Shown: positions 28,481 through 38,939 of the stretch, piece after piece
Layout of the letters: every line of letters starts with the position of its first letter
Numbering within the stretch: position 1 is the stretch's first letter
NCBI GenBank assembly: GCA_900110015.1
Contig: FOCD01000002.1
Span: 62,001 to 126,000 of the forward strand
From: Terribacillus saccharophilus
GTDB taxonomy: Bacteria; Bacillota; Bacilli; Bacillales; Amphibacillaceae
Direction: 5' to 3'
Length of the DNA: 64,000 bases
Position numbers and translations under genes: made by a program
The notes under the pieces: generated by a model
Seen by the model: the letters and a program-made list of their open reading frames with translations, nothing else
What the model was told of the DNA's origin: nothing
Databases searched by the model: none

Positions 28481-30430
28481 TTATTTATTCGCTTTCGCTT
28501 CTGTTTCTTTTATTTCTTCCACGCTGACATAGTAACCATCATTGTAATCGAATGAACGTACAATCATTGTGATGAAGATACCGACAGCACCTACGATTCC
28601 AACCCAGTACCATTGGAATACAAGCCCGAATGCAGCCATACCCATCAATGCAGACATGATTGCCGGTGTAGAAGAGTTGCTAGGCATGTGAATCGGTTTA
28701 TAATCCGTGTTCTTCTGTTGATCAAGACCTTTTTCCTTCATATCCCAGTAAGGATCAAGACCTGTCACTTCAGGAAGTACAGCGAAGTTGTAATGCGGCG
28801 GGATAGACGATGTTGTCGCCCATTCCAAGTTACGTCCAAGACCCCAAGCATCACCAGTTTTCTCTCTTGGTGAATATCTCCAGCTATAGTAAATGTTATA
28901 TACGAAGATAAGGAATGCAAGACCCATCATGAATGCACCGATTGTGGAGATCATGTTCAACCCTGTCCAGCCATCTTCTGGCAAATAAGTAGAAATACGT
29001 CTTGGCATACCGTCCAACCCTAGGAAATACTGAGGGAAGAAACATACGTTGAAGCCGATAACGAAAATCCAGAATGCCCATTTACCGATTTTTTCGTTCA
29101 ATTTATGACCGAACATTTTCGGATACCAATAAATCAAACCTGCGAAACAAGCAAATACAGTACCCGAGATCAGCACATAGTGGAAGTGAGATACTAGGAA
29201 GTACGTATTATGATACTGATAGTCAGCTGCTGCCATCGCAAGCATTACCCCTGTTACCCCACCGATAACGAAGTTCGGGATGAAAGCAAGGGACCATAAC
29301 ATCGGAGTCGTAAAGGTAATACGACCTCGATACATCGTGAATAGCCAGTTGAATATCTTAACCCCGGTCGGGATAGAGATAGCCATTGTTGTAATAGAGA
29401 AGAAACTATTCGCTTCAGCGCTATTACCCATTGTGAAGAAGTGGTGAACCCATACAAGGAAGCTCAATACAGAAATTGTCACAATGGACACAACCATCGC
29501 TTTGTAAGCGAAAAGCTGTTTTCTTGCGAATGTCGAGATGATCTCAGAGAAGATCCCGAACGCAGGAAGAATAACGATATATACTTCAGGGTGACCCCAT
29601 ACCCAGAATAGGTTGACCCAAAGCATTGGGTTACCATCACCTTGTAAGGTGAAGAGTACGGAACCGAACAAACGGTCAAATGTCTGCATAGCAAGTGCAA
29701 CTGTAAGCACTGGGAATGCGAAGATAATGATCAACATAGTGATCAATGATGTCCATGTGAACATGGACATTTTCATTAATGTCATACCTTTCGTACGCAT
29801 CTTAAGGATGGTAACGAAGAAGTTAATACCTGTCATCAATGTACCGATACCAGCAATCTGGATTGCAAGCAAGTAGTAGTTCTGACCCGGGCCTGGGCTG
29901 AATTCATTCGTCGCAAGCGGCGTATAACCAGTCCATCCGGCATCAGGTGAACCACCAATGATGAAGGAGATGTTGAATAGAGCCATACCGACAAAGAATG
30001 TCCAGAAGCTCAAGTTGTTCAAGTAAGGGAATGCAACGTCACGTGCACCGATTTGTAACGGTACAATATAGTTGATCAAACCGATCAAGAATGGCATCGC
30101 CATGAATAGAATCATGATTACACCGTGCGTAGAGAATACCTCGTTATAATGCTGCGGATCCAGGAACTCCATCCCTGGCTTAGCAAGCTGCGTACGGATC
30201 ATCAAACCATCGATACCGCCGCGGAAAAGCATTAATAGGGCACTAAGGATATACATGATACCCAGTTTCTTATGGTCAACAGAAGTCAGCCATTCTTTCC
30301 ATAGCCAGCTCCATTTCTTAAAGTAAGTAAGGGCAGCTACAACGGCGATTCCACCAAGCAAGATGCTGATTTGGGCACCCAGAATCAATGGGTCGCCGGT
30401 AATGATAAACTCATTCCATTTTAAGTCCAA
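28481..30430 (-). CDS. qoxB: Cytochrome aa3 quinol oxidase subunit I (QoxB)
   Basis: 649 residues, the catalytic heme-copper subunit. It holds the Cu(B)/heme a3 site ([16 protein letters not shown]) and heme ligands around [11 protein letters not shown] and [11 protein letters not shown]. It reduces O2 to water with electrons from menaquinol and pumps protons. The N-terminal extra helix and C-terminal extension are typical of the quinol (aa3-600) type. It lies 20 bases after qoxA. Confidence 0.97.
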   Translation of the reverse strand: MDLKWNEFIITGDPLILGAQISILLGGIAVVAALTYFKKWSWLWKEWLTSVDHKKLGIMYILSALLMLFRGGIDGLMIRTQLAKPGMEFLDPQHYNEVFSTHGVIMILFMAMPFLIGLINYIVPLQIGARDVAFPYLNNLSFWTFFVGMALFNISFIIGGSPDAGWTGYTPLATNEFSPGPGQNYYLLAIQIAGIGTLMTGINFFVTILKMRTKGMTLMKMSMFTWTSLITMLIIIFAFPVLTVALAMQTFDRLFGSVLFTLQGDGNPMLWVNLFWVWGHPEVYIVILPAFGIFSEIISTFARKQLFAYKAMVVSIVTISVLSFLVWVHHFFTMGNSAEANSFFSITTMAISIPTGVKIFNWLFTMYRGRITFTTPMLWSLAFIPNFVIGGVTGVMLAMAAADYQYHNTYFLVSHFHYVLISGTVFACFAGLIYWYPKMFGHKLNEKIGKWAFWIFVIGFNVCFFPQYFLGLDGMPRRISTYLPEDGWTGLNMISTIGAFMMGLAFLIFVYNIYYSWRYSPREKTGDAWGLGRNLEWATTSSIPPHYNFAVLPEVTGLDPYWDMKEKGLDQQKNTDYKPIHMPSNSSTPAIMSALMGMAAFGLVFQWYWVGIVGAVGIFITMIVRSFDYNDGYYVSVEEIKETEAKANK

Positions 30431-30450
30431 AACTCTTCCCCCTCTCTCTG

Positions 30451-31479
30451 TTACTCATGACTCGCATGTTCTTCAGAGTCCATGTTTTCATCCGAGTAGT
30501 CTACAGTATTGTCTTGCTGATAGTAAGGAATTTCGTCTTCAGTCAAGAGATTTTGAGATTTGTCTTTCGCATGCGGATTCTTCGGCTCATAGCCTAAGCG
30601 ATCCCACGCTTCCAATGTGTAGTTTGCATCTTTAGAATGGTCGATCCATTGCAAGTGCGTACCATTGAATTCAGCTGTTCCATCATCTGTTTTATCGTAG
30701 ACACCAGGAATCAGAAGATTGTCATACGTGTATTGTGTCAGTTCTGGAGCGGAGTTCTGTACGTCTTCCACCCACTGTTGGTAATCAGCTTCTTCATCAG
30801 CGTAGACTTTGAATCGTTGTTCATTGAAGCCTTCACCCGTGAAGTTAGCGTTTCGTCCATCGTACGTACCAACGTGGTCTGCTTGCAGATAAAGAGTTGT
30901 CTGCATGCCTGCCATGTTATATTTCTGACCGCCTAGGCTTGGTATCCATAGAGCAGCCATAGAATCAGCAGATGTCAATTTGAATTCCACCGGACGGTGA
31001 ATCGGAATGTGCAGATAGTTCACTGTTTCGATGTCTTCATCTGGATAGGTGAATACCCATTTCCAGTTGATGGATGTTGCATGTACTACTAGAGGATCTT
31101 CATTCGCTGCTTCTGCCGTCTTCGGCTGAGGCGCTTCCTCCAATGAATAGATCGTTCTGACAGTTGGAACAGCCAAAATGACTACGATGATAATCGGGAT
31201 GATCGTCCAGATTGTCTCAAGCAGCATGCTGCCGTGTAGTTCAGGGCTGTACTTGTCGTGATCCTTTCTTTCTCTGTACTTGACAAGGATAATCGTCAAA
31301 AGTACGAATACAACCGCAACGATTGTAAGCATAAAGATGATTGATAGAATAATAAGGTCACTCTGCTGACTTGCCACTGGTCCTTTCGGATCAAGCACTT
31401 CCGGTGTAGAACAGCCGGCGAGCATTAGCGGCAGGGCAAGGAACAATAGAAGACTTAAGGGTTTCAATTTTTTAAGCAT
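30451..31479 (-). CDS. qoxA: Cytochrome aa3 quinol oxidase subunit II lipoprotein (QoxA)
   Basis: 342 residues. A lipoprotein signal ends in LAGC (Cys23), then two transmembrane helices and a cupredoxin domain. The CuA ligands of cytochrome c oxidases are missing, as expected for a quinol oxidase. The C-terminal tail is His- and Glu-rich (EEHASHE). The ATG at 31479 with GGAAG upstream begins at MLKKLKP; an earlier ORF extension has no such site. It is the first gene of qoxABCD. Confidence 0.95.
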   Translation of the reverse strand: MLKKLKPLSLLLFLALPLMLAGCSTPEVLDPKGPVASQQSDLIILSIIFMLTIVAVVFVLLTIILVKYRERKDHDKYSPELHGSMLLETIWTIIPIIIVVILAVPTVRTIYSLEEAPQPKTAEAANEDPLVVHATSINWKWVFTYPDEDIETVNYLHIPIHRPVEFKLTSADSMAALWIPSLGGQKYNMAGMQTTLYLQADHVGTYDGRNANFTGEGFNEQRFKVYADEEADYQQWVEDVQNSAPELTQYTYDNLLIPGVYDKTDDGTAEFNGTHLQWIDHSKDANYTLEAWDRLGYEPKNPHAKDKSQNLLTEDEIPYYQQDNTVDYSDENMDSEEHASHE

Positions 31480-31561
31480 GCGCCTGCTTCCCTTCCTTTC
31501 TTTACCTGAATTCACGAAGACGCTTGTTTTCCCTCTGCATAGGAAAACAACCATATTCGCT

Positions 31562-31590
31562 ATAATAGGGTTTTGATAAGTATTTCACAA
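31562..31590 (-). promoter_or_regulatory. Probable qox operon promoter
   Basis: On the minus strand -35 TTGTGA (31590-31585) and -10 TATTAT (31567-31562) have a 17-base spacer. It lies about 80 bases before qoxA. The rest of the 31480-31842 gap shows no gene with a ribosome-binding site. Confidence 0.5.
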
Positions 31591-31842
31591 TGAGGCTTCG
31601 CAATTCCCGCAGGAGTGGCAAAATCTCAGCTAGAAACACACTATCCCACTGTCGAATAGACAGCGTCTGACAACAATCCAGAAACTAGTGTAATACAAAG
31701 CAGACAAAAAGACCAGACTTGCCTGGTAAGTAAACAGTTCAATTTTCATTCTAACACCGGCCAAAAGAGAGAATAATAATAAGTAGTGAACAAAATTTGA
31801 ACGTTTTATGTAAATCGCCAATAATTTTTGGTTTACTCACCA

Positions 31843-32403
31843 TTATCTGGTCTTGCTGTAGTAAGCCGTATTGCGAATAGTCTTTCCATCTACATGAAGG
31901 CTGTCAAAATAATGTATTCCTTCCAACTCATAGCCGAGCCGCTCTGGAACAGCCCGGCTTGCATTGTTGTCTTCGTCACAGAGTATCTGGACCCGCCGTA
32001 CACCGAGCTCTGAGAAGGCATATTCCGTCTGTGCCTCAACAGCTTCCGTCATAAATCCCTGACCGGTATGACGAGTGTCCATCCAATAACCGATTTCGAC
32101 TTTCGGAACATTCCAGTCTATTCCATGAAACCCACTGGATGCAATAAATTCTCCTGTATCTTTACGGAAAATGAGCATGCGCAGATTAGTCCGATTAATC
32201 CAGTTAGCAACCGACTGTCGGATATTTTCTTCTGTCTCTTCCGGAGTGGGCAGTTCCTGCGCGAATGGCATCCAGAGCTTCAATTCCGCCATGGAAGCTT
32301 TAATCGCATCATTAACTGCTTTTCCGTCGCCGATTTTAGGTGCCCTAATGAAAAGCCGATCTGTTTCGATACTAGTCTTGAAATCTCTTAATATTGGATT
32401 CAT
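31843..32403 (-). CDS. GNAT family N-acetyltransferase (RimJ/RimL type)
   Basis: 186 residues of the RimJ/RimL/RimI-type GNAT fold: ETDRLFIRAPKIGDG at the N-terminus, the acetyl-CoA loop MDTRHTGQGFMTEAV, then NNASRAVPERLGYELEGI. Members acetylate ribosomal proteins, antibiotics or small amines; the substrate is unknown. GGAGGG precedes the ATG. It lies downstream (minus strand) of the MFS gene, and the two may be co-transcribed (64-base gap). Confidence 0.9.
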   Translation of the reverse strand: MNPILRDFKTSIETDRLFIRAPKIGDGKAVNDAIKASMAELKLWMPFAQELPTPEETEENIRQSVANWINRTNLRMLIFRKDTGEFIASSGFHGIDWNVPKVEIGYWMDTRHTGQGFMTEAVEAQTEYAFSELGVRRVQILCDEDNNASRAVPERLGYELEGIHYFDSLHVDGKTIRNTAYYSKTR

Positions 32404-32467
32404 ACTCTGCTTCCCTCCTAGAAATTTATTCTAGTATGAAGGAAGATATTGGGGCTTGCAATACAAT

Positions 32468-33652
32468 TTAGGCTACTTCTGGGTGCTTCTTCTCTTCTCG
32501 ATAAGATAAAGCGGATAACAGAATTCCTATAATAGAAATGCCAGCTCCAATGACAGAAAGCCATGTATAGCCAAGATTTGCATCCAGTACAAGTCCGCCT
32601 ATATAAGCACCGCCCGCATTCGCAAGATTAAACGCTGAAACACTGGCTGCTGCCGCGATTGTTGGACCTTCTTTTGCTGCCATGACTATTTTTGACTGCA
32701 ATAGTGGTGTTGTCCCGAATGCACCTGCACCGAACAGACCAATTATTAAGACAGCTGTTATGCTATATGGTGTTGCCAGCGGGAACAATAAGAGAATGGC
32801 AGTCAGCGTTGCAAATACATAGATAAGTGTTCTAGTCACATTACCCGCAGCTAATCGCGGCGTTGAAAAGTTTCCAATTACGCTCCCCACTCCAAAGAAG
32901 AAGAGACTGATCATAATACCGACGCCTCCGAAGCCTGTAACTGACCGCAGCAGCGGTTCAATGAACGTGTAGGCTGTGAATACACCTGAGTAGCCGAAGA
33001 TGATAATAGCAATCGTTAAAAGCACCTGCTTATGTTTGAATACACTAAGCTCCTGCTTGATACGCGGTGTTTCTGCCGGTTTTGTATTCGGAGCAAAAAT
33101 AAGCAGCCCGATTAGGCCTATTACTCCAAGCACTGCAATCAGCCAAAATACGAGACGCCATTCAATGAGTGAGCCGAGATAGGCTCCGAATGGGACGCCA
33201 ATCATAATGGCAATTGTGAGCCCGCCATTGACGGCTGCAATTGCCTGTACCCGTTTGCGCGGTTCCACGAAATCACTTGCCATGACAAAAGCGAGCGCAA
33301 AAAATGGCCCATGCATGAACGCGGAAGCGACACGTGAAACAAGCAGCACTGTAAAACTTGGTGCTGTCGCACTAATAATATTACTGATGATGAATAGCAG
33401 CATAAACAGAAGCAGCATCGGCTTCCTCGGCAATTTGACAGATAATGTTGTCATAAGCGGACCGAATACCGCCACTCCAAGTGCATACATGCTGACAACA
33501 AGACCCGCGGATGCAATCGTCACACCGAGATCCGACGCGATATGAGTAAGTACGCCAGTGACAACATATTCCGTCGTCCCGATGGAAAAAGCACAGATCA
33601 TCAAGACTGCAATCACTGTCGTTGGTTTAAATTGTCTGCCTGCTAGAGACAT
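32468..33652 (-). CDS. MFS (DHA1) efflux transporter
   Basis: 394 residues, with 12 hydrophobic segments. It is of the drug:H+ antiporter-1 type (AraJ/YtbD-like): SIGTTEYVVTGVLTHIASDLG, motif A-like FGPLMTTLSVKLPRKPML, and motif C-like AVNGGLTIAIMIGVPFGAYLG. The exported compound is unknown. The ATG at 33652 has GGAGGAG three to four bases upstream; an earlier in-frame start lies before that site. The GNAT gene follows on the same strand. Confidence 0.88.
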   Translation of the reverse strand: MSLAGRQFKPTTVIAVLMICAFSIGTTEYVVTGVLTHIASDLGVTIASAGLVVSMYALGVAVFGPLMTTLSVKLPRKPMLLLFMLLFIISNIISATAPSFTVLLVSRVASAFMHGPFFALAFVMASDFVEPRKRVQAIAAVNGGLTIAIMIGVPFGAYLGSLIEWRLVFWLIAVLGVIGLIGLLIFAPNTKPAETPRIKQELSVFKHKQVLLTIAIIIFGYSGVFTAYTFIEPLLRSVTGFGGVGIMISLFFFGVGSVIGNFSTPRLAAGNVTRTLIYVFATLTAILLLFPLATPYSITAVLIIGLFGAGAFGTTPLLQSKIVMAAKEGPTIAAAASVSAFNLANAGGAYIGGLVLDANLGYTWLSVIGAGISIIGILLSALSYREEKKHPEVA

Positions 33653-33856
33653 GATAACTCCTCCTTTTATCTGACATAACATCCGCTAACGATACAATAG
33701 AAAAGCCATCTATTCAAACCATAACATGGTCGATTAACAAAAAAATTATAGGAAGCGCATCCAAATAATTTAACAGGTTTTGAGTGTATGCCAGAGGGGT
33801 AATCTTCAAAGTTAAATAACATTTAATACTGGAAGTATTTTTGAAGTTAGTATAAA

Positions 33857-33880
33857 AAAAGCGGCTCGCTGGCCGCTTTT
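33857..33880 (-). terminator. Terminator of the chemoreceptor gene
   Basis: AAAAGCGGC and GCCGCTTTT form a 9-bp stem with a six-base loop. A T-tract follows on the minus strand. Confidence 0.8.
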
Positions 33881-33883
33881 GGA

Positions 33884-34948
33884 TTACTTCGTGAAGTTTT
33901 GCTGAATGTCCTGTGTGATGGCAGTCACTTCCTGCATACTCGCTGCATTCTGTTCTGCAACAGATACAATACTATTGATACTGTCTGTTACACCACGAGT
34001 GTTATCGAGAACCTCATACATTGCTGCGGCAATCGTCTCGATTTGATTGCTGGTTACGGTAATCTCTGTATGCAGTTGATCAAACGTATTTTGGGTAGTA
34101 GTGATTTTATCTGATCCTGCAACAACTGCTTCCTGACCTGCATCAAGAGCATCAACAGCTTCCTTTGATTCGGTCTGGATAGCTTGAAATACACCTGTTA
34201 TATCCGCTACAGCAATACGTACTTGATCAGAAAGCTTGCGTACTTCATCTGCCACTACTGCAAACCCGCGCCCTTGGTCCCCTGCCCGGGCTGCCTCAAT
34301 AGCAGCATTCAGTGCAAGCAGGTTCGTCTGTTCTGCGATATCCTTGATTGTCTTCAGCAATGTACTGATTTGATCAGTCTTACCATTTAGACCTCTGACT
34401 TTCTCATAAGAAAATGTCATTTTGTTTGTTATCGTCTCCATATGACTGACAGAATCATGCATATGAGATGCACCTTCTTTGGTCAATGCATCCATTTCGA
34501 CAGCAACCTGTTTCGCATCTTCCCCTTTAAGGGCAACCATCATGACATTCTCAGCGAACTTCTGCATCGTTGCAGCTAGCTCTGATGACGCTTGAGATTG
34601 ATTCTCTGAGCCGATAGTAACTTCTTCTAAAGCGGTTACAATTTGATTCAGAGCTTCACCTGTCTGTTCTAGCTTAATCAACGCCGACTCTGTTTCTGGT
34701 TCAACTACTGGCTCGACTGTCGCTGCTGCTTCCTGAGAAATAGGAATTTCAACTAGTTGCTCAGCCGGCGGCTCAACTGCTTCCTTCTTATATAATAGAA
34801 CATATGTAATGCTTCCCCCTACCAAAATGAGCCCTATAATAAGATTAATCCACCAATCGAATAAGAAAACCCTTTCATTTTGAAGAAACAGCAAACCCGT
34901 ATAAAGATATCCCGCAATCAGCAAACTTAGAACATGGCTTTTTTTCAT
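33884..34948 (-). CDS. Small membrane chemoreceptor (methyl-accepting chemotaxis protein)
   Basis: 354 residues. Two hydrophobic helices occupy roughly the first 55 residues with only a short loop between them, so there is almost no extracellular sensor. A Glu/Pro-rich linker is next, then a coiled-coil MCP signalling domain with the hairpin tip [20 protein letters not shown]. The signal is probably read at the membrane or in the cytosol (inference). GGAG precedes twin ATGs; the second (34948) has better spacing. It is divergent from nos. Confidence 0.88.
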   Translation of the reverse strand: MKKSHVLSLLIAGYLYTGLLFLQNERVFLFDWWINLIIGLILVGGSITYVLLYKKEAVEPPAEQLVEIPISQEAAATVEPVVEPETESALIKLEQTGEALNQIVTALEEVTIGSENQSQASSELAATMQKFAENVMMVALKGEDAKQVAVEMDALTKEGASHMHDSVSHMETITNKMTFSYEKVRGLNGKTDQISTLLKTIKDIAEQTNLLALNAAIEAARAGDQGRGFAVVADEVRKLSDQVRIAVADITGVFQAIQTESKEAVDALDAGQEAVVAGSDKITTTQNTFDQLHTEITVTSNQIETIAAAMYEVLDNTRGVTDSINSIVSVAEQNAASMQEVTAITQDIQQNFTK

Positions 34949-35087
34949 CATTATTCTCCTTTCCCCTCTTTTCTTTTTATCGGCTACTATTCGACGTTCA
35001 TGAACCTTTTTCTACATTTTCTTCCTTATAACGTCTTTTAACTTCACACATGCTATACTACTAGCTGACTAAAGGAGGCAGCTGCCT

Positions 35088-36155
35088 ATGAAAGAACTAT
35101 TGCAAGAAGCTACAGAGTTTATTCAAGAAAGCTATCAAGAACTCGGGAAATCAGATATAGATATGCATCAGCGCCTGTCACACATCAAAAATGAAATAAC
35201 CGAAACCTCTACATATACCCATTCGACAGAAGAGCTGACACATGGTGCAAGAATGGCGTGGCGAAATTCAAATCGCTGTATCGGCCGCTTGTTTTGGAAT
35301 AGCCTTCATGTTATTGATGCAAGAGAAGCTACAGAAGCAGAGGAAGTACTGGAGAAGCTGCTCAGTCATATTGAACAAGCAACAAATGCTGGAAAAGTAA
35401 AGCCGATGATCACTGTCTTCTCACCGAATAATAATATTCGTATTTGGAATCATCAATTACTTCGTTATGCTGGATATGAGACAGATCATGGTATTATCGG
35501 AGATCCCGCTTCTGTACGTTTCACAAGTGTTTGCAAAACTCTTGGCTGGAAAGGCAAAGGAACGATGTACGACATTCTGCCCCTCATCGTGCAAGTGGGT
35601 GATCAGCCGCCTGTACTTCAAGAAATACCAGCAGATCTAGTGAAAGAAGTTCGTATTGAACATGAGGAGTATCCTGCAATTGCTGATTTAGATTTACGTT
35701 GGTATGCGGTTCCAATTATTTCAGATATGAAATTAGAAATTGGCGGTATTACTTATAACGCAGCCCCCTTTAATGGCTGGTATATGGGAACCGAAATCGG
35801 CGCGCGAAATTTGGCCGATGAAGACCGCTATCATATGCTGCCGAAAGTAGCAGAGGTCCTTGCACTTGATCAAAGCAAGTCGTCTACACTTTGGAAAGAC
35901 CGTGCACTAGTTGAGTTGAATATCGCTGTGCTGCACTCATTCCAAAAAGCAGGTGTTACAATTGTCGATCACCATACAGCCGCTAAGCAATTTGCTCATT
36001 TCGAAAAGCAGGAACAAAGAGCGGGCCGTGATGTGACAGGTATGTGGAGCTGGCTCATTCCTCCAATGTCGCCTGCAGCGACGCATATCTTCCATAAACC
36101 TTATAAGAACAAAATCATCAAGCCAAATTATTTCCATCAAGAAGATGTATACTGA
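35088..36155 (+). CDS. nos: Bacterial nitric oxide synthase, oxygenase type
   Basis: 355 residues. This is the heme oxygenase domain only, without the reductase part of animal enzymes, as in B. subtilis YflM. Heme ligand Cys64 lies in [11 protein letters not shown]. The arginine-binding region is [12 protein letters not shown], and the pterin-side segment is [16 protein letters not shown]. It makes NO and citrulline from arginine with electrons from general flavoproteins; in Bacillus this protects against oxidants and some antibiotics. GGAGG precedes the ATG. A perfect terminator follows. Confidence 0.96.
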   Translation: MKELLQEATEFIQESYQELGKSDIDMHQRLSHIKNEITETSTYTHSTEELTHGARMAWRNSNRCIGRLFWNSLHVIDAREATEAEEVLEKLLSHIEQATNAGKVKPMITVFSPNNNIRIWNHQLLRYAGYETDHGIIGDPASVRFTSVCKTLGWKGKGTMYDILPLIVQVGDQPPVLQEIPADLVKEVRIEHEEYPAIADLDLRWYAVPIISDMKLEIGGITYNAAPFNGWYMGTEIGARNLADEDRYHMLPKVAEVLALDQSKSSTLWKDRALVELNIAVLHSFQKAGVTIVDHHTAAKQFAHFEKQEQRAGRDVTGMWSWLIPPMSPAATHIFHKPYKNKIIKPNYFHQEDVY

Positions 36156-36189
36156 AAAAGCGCAAATGCTGTGTGGCATTTGCGCTTTT
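36156..36189. terminator. Bidirectional terminator between nos and yclQ
   Basis: AAAAGCGCAAATGC and GCATTTGCGCTTTT form a 14-bp perfect stem with a six-base loop. It serves both convergent genes. Confidence 0.92.
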
Positions 36190-36198
36190 CTTCTTTTC

Positions 36199-37140
36199 TT
36201 ATTTTAATGCATCAGATACTTCTTTCACTTTCTCCATTTCAGACTCCAAACCGCCACCGGATAGGTACCAGTAATCCGGACTCAAGTACGTGATATGGTT
36301 TTCCTTAGCCGCATTTGTACCGTTCACCAATTCATTGTCTAATACTTTTTCAGCTGAAGATGTGCCGTTACCTACAACTGCTCCGCGGTCGACCACAAAC
36401 AGATAATCCGGGTTCTTATCAGAGATATATTCAAAACCGATGCTTTGACCATGAGTTGAGGATTCAATCGTTTCATCAACAGCAGGTACATTATAAACAT
36501 CATGGATTACACCAAAACGGGAAGCTTTGCCGTAGGCACTCACGCTGCCGTCATTCACAAGTGTAATCAATGCTTTACCATCTATGCTCTCTGCCTTCGT
36601 TTTCAGGTCAGCAATAGCATCATCAATTTCACCTAACGCTGTTTCTGCTTCTTTTTCTTTACCTACGATTTGTGCGATTGTTTCTGTGTTCTTCTTAAAT
36701 GAGTTCATATAATCTGTCGTATCAACACCGATGTAAATAGTGGGTGCAAGTTCACTAAGCTGTTCATAATAATCGCTTTGACGTCCTGAAATGAAGATGA
36801 CATCCGGCTGCATTTCAGCAATTTTCTCTAAATCCGGCTCTTTTAGACCACCAACATTTTCATAATCGCCACTGCTGTACTTGGAAAGATAATCAGGCAG
36901 ATTTTCTTGTGCAACACCAGCTACATCGACACCCAGCTTATCCAATGTATCCAATGCTCCCATATCGAATGCAACAATCTTCTCAGGGTTCTTCGACACT
37001 TCCGTTTTTCCTAGCTCATGTTCGATTGTTAGTTTCTCTTCCTCTTTATCTGCACCGCTTGCACTATCGGAATTACTTCCGCATGCTGCTAGTAATAGAA
37101 CGAATAGTAGACCTGTCATTAGCAAAGTTAGTTTTTTCAT
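36199..37140 (-). CDS. yclQ: Siderophore ABC transporter, substrate-binding lipoprotein (YclQ-like)
   Basis: 313 residues. The lipoprotein signal ends in LAAC (Cys20), followed by a Ser/Asp/Glu-rich linker. The binding domain is of the Fe-siderophore type (TroA-like): KTEVSKNPEKIVAFDMGALDTLD at the start, and KIAEMQPDVIFISGRQ later. Gene order yclN-O-P-Q matches the B. subtilis petrobactin importer, but ligand identity is inferred. Its ATG overlaps the stop of a 22-codon ORF (37137-37205). Confidence 0.92.
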   Translation of the reverse strand: MKKLTLLMTGLLFVLLLAACGSNSDSASGADKEEEKLTIEHELGKTEVSKNPEKIVAFDMGALDTLDKLGVDVAGVAQENLPDYLSKYSSGDYENVGGLKEPDLEKIAEMQPDVIFISGRQSDYYEQLSELAPTIYIGVDTTDYMNSFKKNTETIAQIVGKEKEAETALGEIDDAIADLKTKAESIDGKALITLVNDGSVSAYGKASRFGVIHDVYNVPAVDETIESSTHGQSIGFEYISDKNPDYLFVVDRGAVVGNGTSSAEKVLDNELVNGTNAAKENHITYLSPDYWYLSGGGLESEMEKVKEVSDALK

Positions 37141-37236
37141 TTTATCTGATCTCCTTTTTCTTTTTTGTGTATGACATGCTGGCCAAGAAAGGCAGTTAGC
37201 TTCATAACGGCATCACCCCTTTAACCTGTACGGGTT

Positions 37237-37992
37237 TTAGAAATAGACACATATACGATTACAGCTTATATTGTGGACATCGATATCCAAATCATAAATG
37301 GATTTAAGCACATCAGATTGAATGATATCTTCAGTAGGACCTTCTGCTACAATCTTTCCATCCTTCATTGCCACGATTCGGTCTGAATACACAGAAGCGA
37401 AATTGATATCATGGATAACAAGCAATATCGTTTTGCCAAAATCCTCTACCAGCTTCCGAAGCAGCTTCATCATTTGAACGGCATGTTTCATATCAAGATT
37501 ATTCAGCGGTTCGTCAAGCAGGATATAATCTGTATCCTGTGCCAGCACCATAGCGATGAATGCCCGCTGCTTCTGACCGCCGCTGAGTTCGTTCAAATAG
37601 TTATCTTCCATTTCCTCCAGATTCACGTACGCAATAGCTTCACTAACCTTTTGCTCATCTTCATCAGTTAGACGCCCACTGGAATAAGGAAAACGGCCAA
37701 AGCTTACCAACTCACGGACTGTCAGTCTCATCTGGACGACATTTGACTGCCGCAGAATAGCAATTGTCTTCGCTAAGTCCTTGCTCTTTTGTTTATGTAC
37801 GTCTTTTCCATCTAAGTAGACGATGCCATCATCTTGTTTCAATAACCGGCTCACCATGGAAAGTAAGGTACTCTTCCCTGCACCGTTTGGACCAATGAAG
37901 CTAGTGATCGCACCGCGTTTCACTTCGATGGAAACATCCTGAATGACTTTCTTAGATCCGAAATACTTGGAAAGCTTTTCTGCAACGATCAT
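37237..37992 (-). CDS. yclP: Siderophore ABC transporter ATP-binding protein (YclP-like)
   Basis: 251 residues. Walker A is GPNGAGKST, signature LSGGQKQRAFIAMVL, Walker B YILLDEPLNNLD, and switch His LLVIHDINFAS. FecE-type ATPase. The start overlaps yclO by four bases. A 96-base gap to yclQ follows, holding a weak hairpin and a 22-codon ORF, which may set a different level for the binding protein. Confidence 0.94.
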   Translation of the reverse strand: MIVAEKLSKYFGSKKVIQDVSIEVKRGAITSFIGPNGAGKSTLLSMVSRLLKQDDGIVYLDGKDVHKQKSKDLAKTIAILRQSNVVQMRLTVRELVSFGRFPYSSGRLTDEDEQKVSEAIAYVNLEEMEDNYLNELSGGQKQRAFIAMVLAQDTDYILLDEPLNNLDMKHAVQMMKLLRKLVEDFGKTILLVIHDINFASVYSDRIVAMKDGKIVAEGPTEDIIQSDVLKSIYDLDIDVHNISCNRICVYF

Positions 37993-38939
37993 ATTTTCTT
38001 ACTCTCCCTTACTAATAAATAAATGAAATACACGCCACCAACAAAATTGATGATGACACTGATTGGCGTAGAGAAGGAAAAGATTCTTTCAACAACCAGC
38101 TGGCCACCAAGCAATGCGATAACACTGAGCAGACTTGCTGCTATCAGCAGGTACGTATGCCGGAATGTTTGGAGGAATTCTCGTGCCAGATTGGCAGTCA
38201 GTAAACCGAGGAATGTAATAGGACCGACTAATGCAGTAGACACGGCAACTAGTACTGCAATCACTAAGAACATCCGTTTTACAATCTTTTCGTATGGCAC
38301 CCCTAGATTCACCGCATGATCGCGACCAATGGACATGACGTCAAAATAATGACGATAACGGAATATGTAAATACAAAGCACAATGATAATCACTGCTGAA
38401 ATAAGCAGGAGATTCGTGTTTACATCCGTGAAGCTTGCGAACATGCTATCTTGAATCAGAAGAAACTCGTTCGGATCGATTATCATTTGCATGAATGAGG
38501 AAAGACTGCTGAAAAATGTCCCTAGCACCAAACCAACAAGCAGCAGTAGAAACAGATTACTTTGTCCTCTGCGGAACAGCAGCTGATAAAGTCCGAAAGC
38601 AAATCCGACCATCAGCAGAATAGTAAGGAAGAAATACGCATCACTTTGCATGATTACAAACGTACCTGAACCAAATAAGAAAACGACGATTGTTTGAATA
38701 AACATATAGACACTATCCAGCCCCATAATGCTCGGCGTCAGGATTCTATTATGCGTTATGGTCTGGAACACAACAGTAGAAACTCCAATCGATACAGCAC
38801 ATAAAATCATGGCTAGTATTTTTTCTAAGCGTGTGCGCATCAGGTACTCCATCGCTTGGAAATTCATATGAATAAAAAGGTAAAGACCAGCTAAAGACAA
38901 GGCGATAACGACAAGTAATATAATCTTTCGTTTAAGCAT
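37989..38939 (-). CDS. yclO: Siderophore ABC transporter permease (YclO-like)
   Basis: 316 residues, FecCD family with about nine to ten transmembrane helices. Markers are AVSIGVSTVVFQTITHNRILTPSIMGLDS near the N-terminus and VALVGPITFLGLLTANLAREF near the C-terminus. With YclN it forms the heterodimeric channel. It overlaps yclN by eight bases and yclP by four, so the three are translated together. Confidence 0.94.
   Translation of the reverse strand: MLKRKIILLVVIALSLAGLYLFIHMNFQAMEYLMRTRLEKILAMILCAVSIGVSTVVFQTITHNRILTPSIMGLDSVYMFIQTIVVFLFGSGTFVIMQSDAYFFLTILLMVGFAFGLYQLLFRRGQSNLFLLLLVGLVLGTFFSSLSSFMQMIIDPNEFLLIQDSMFASFTDVNTNLLLISAVIIIVLCIYIFRYRHYFDVMSIGRDHAVNLGVPYEKIVKRMFLVIAVLVAVSTALVGPITFLGLLTANLAREFLQTFRHTYLLIAASLLSVIALLGGQLVVERIFSFSTPISVIINFVGGVYFIYLLVRESKKI

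Noticed and set aside
31630-31821. 63-residue hydrophobic frame in the gap upstream of qoxA
   Set aside because: Starts with TTG and has no ribosome-binding site; most of the gap is expected promoter and GNAT 3' flank.
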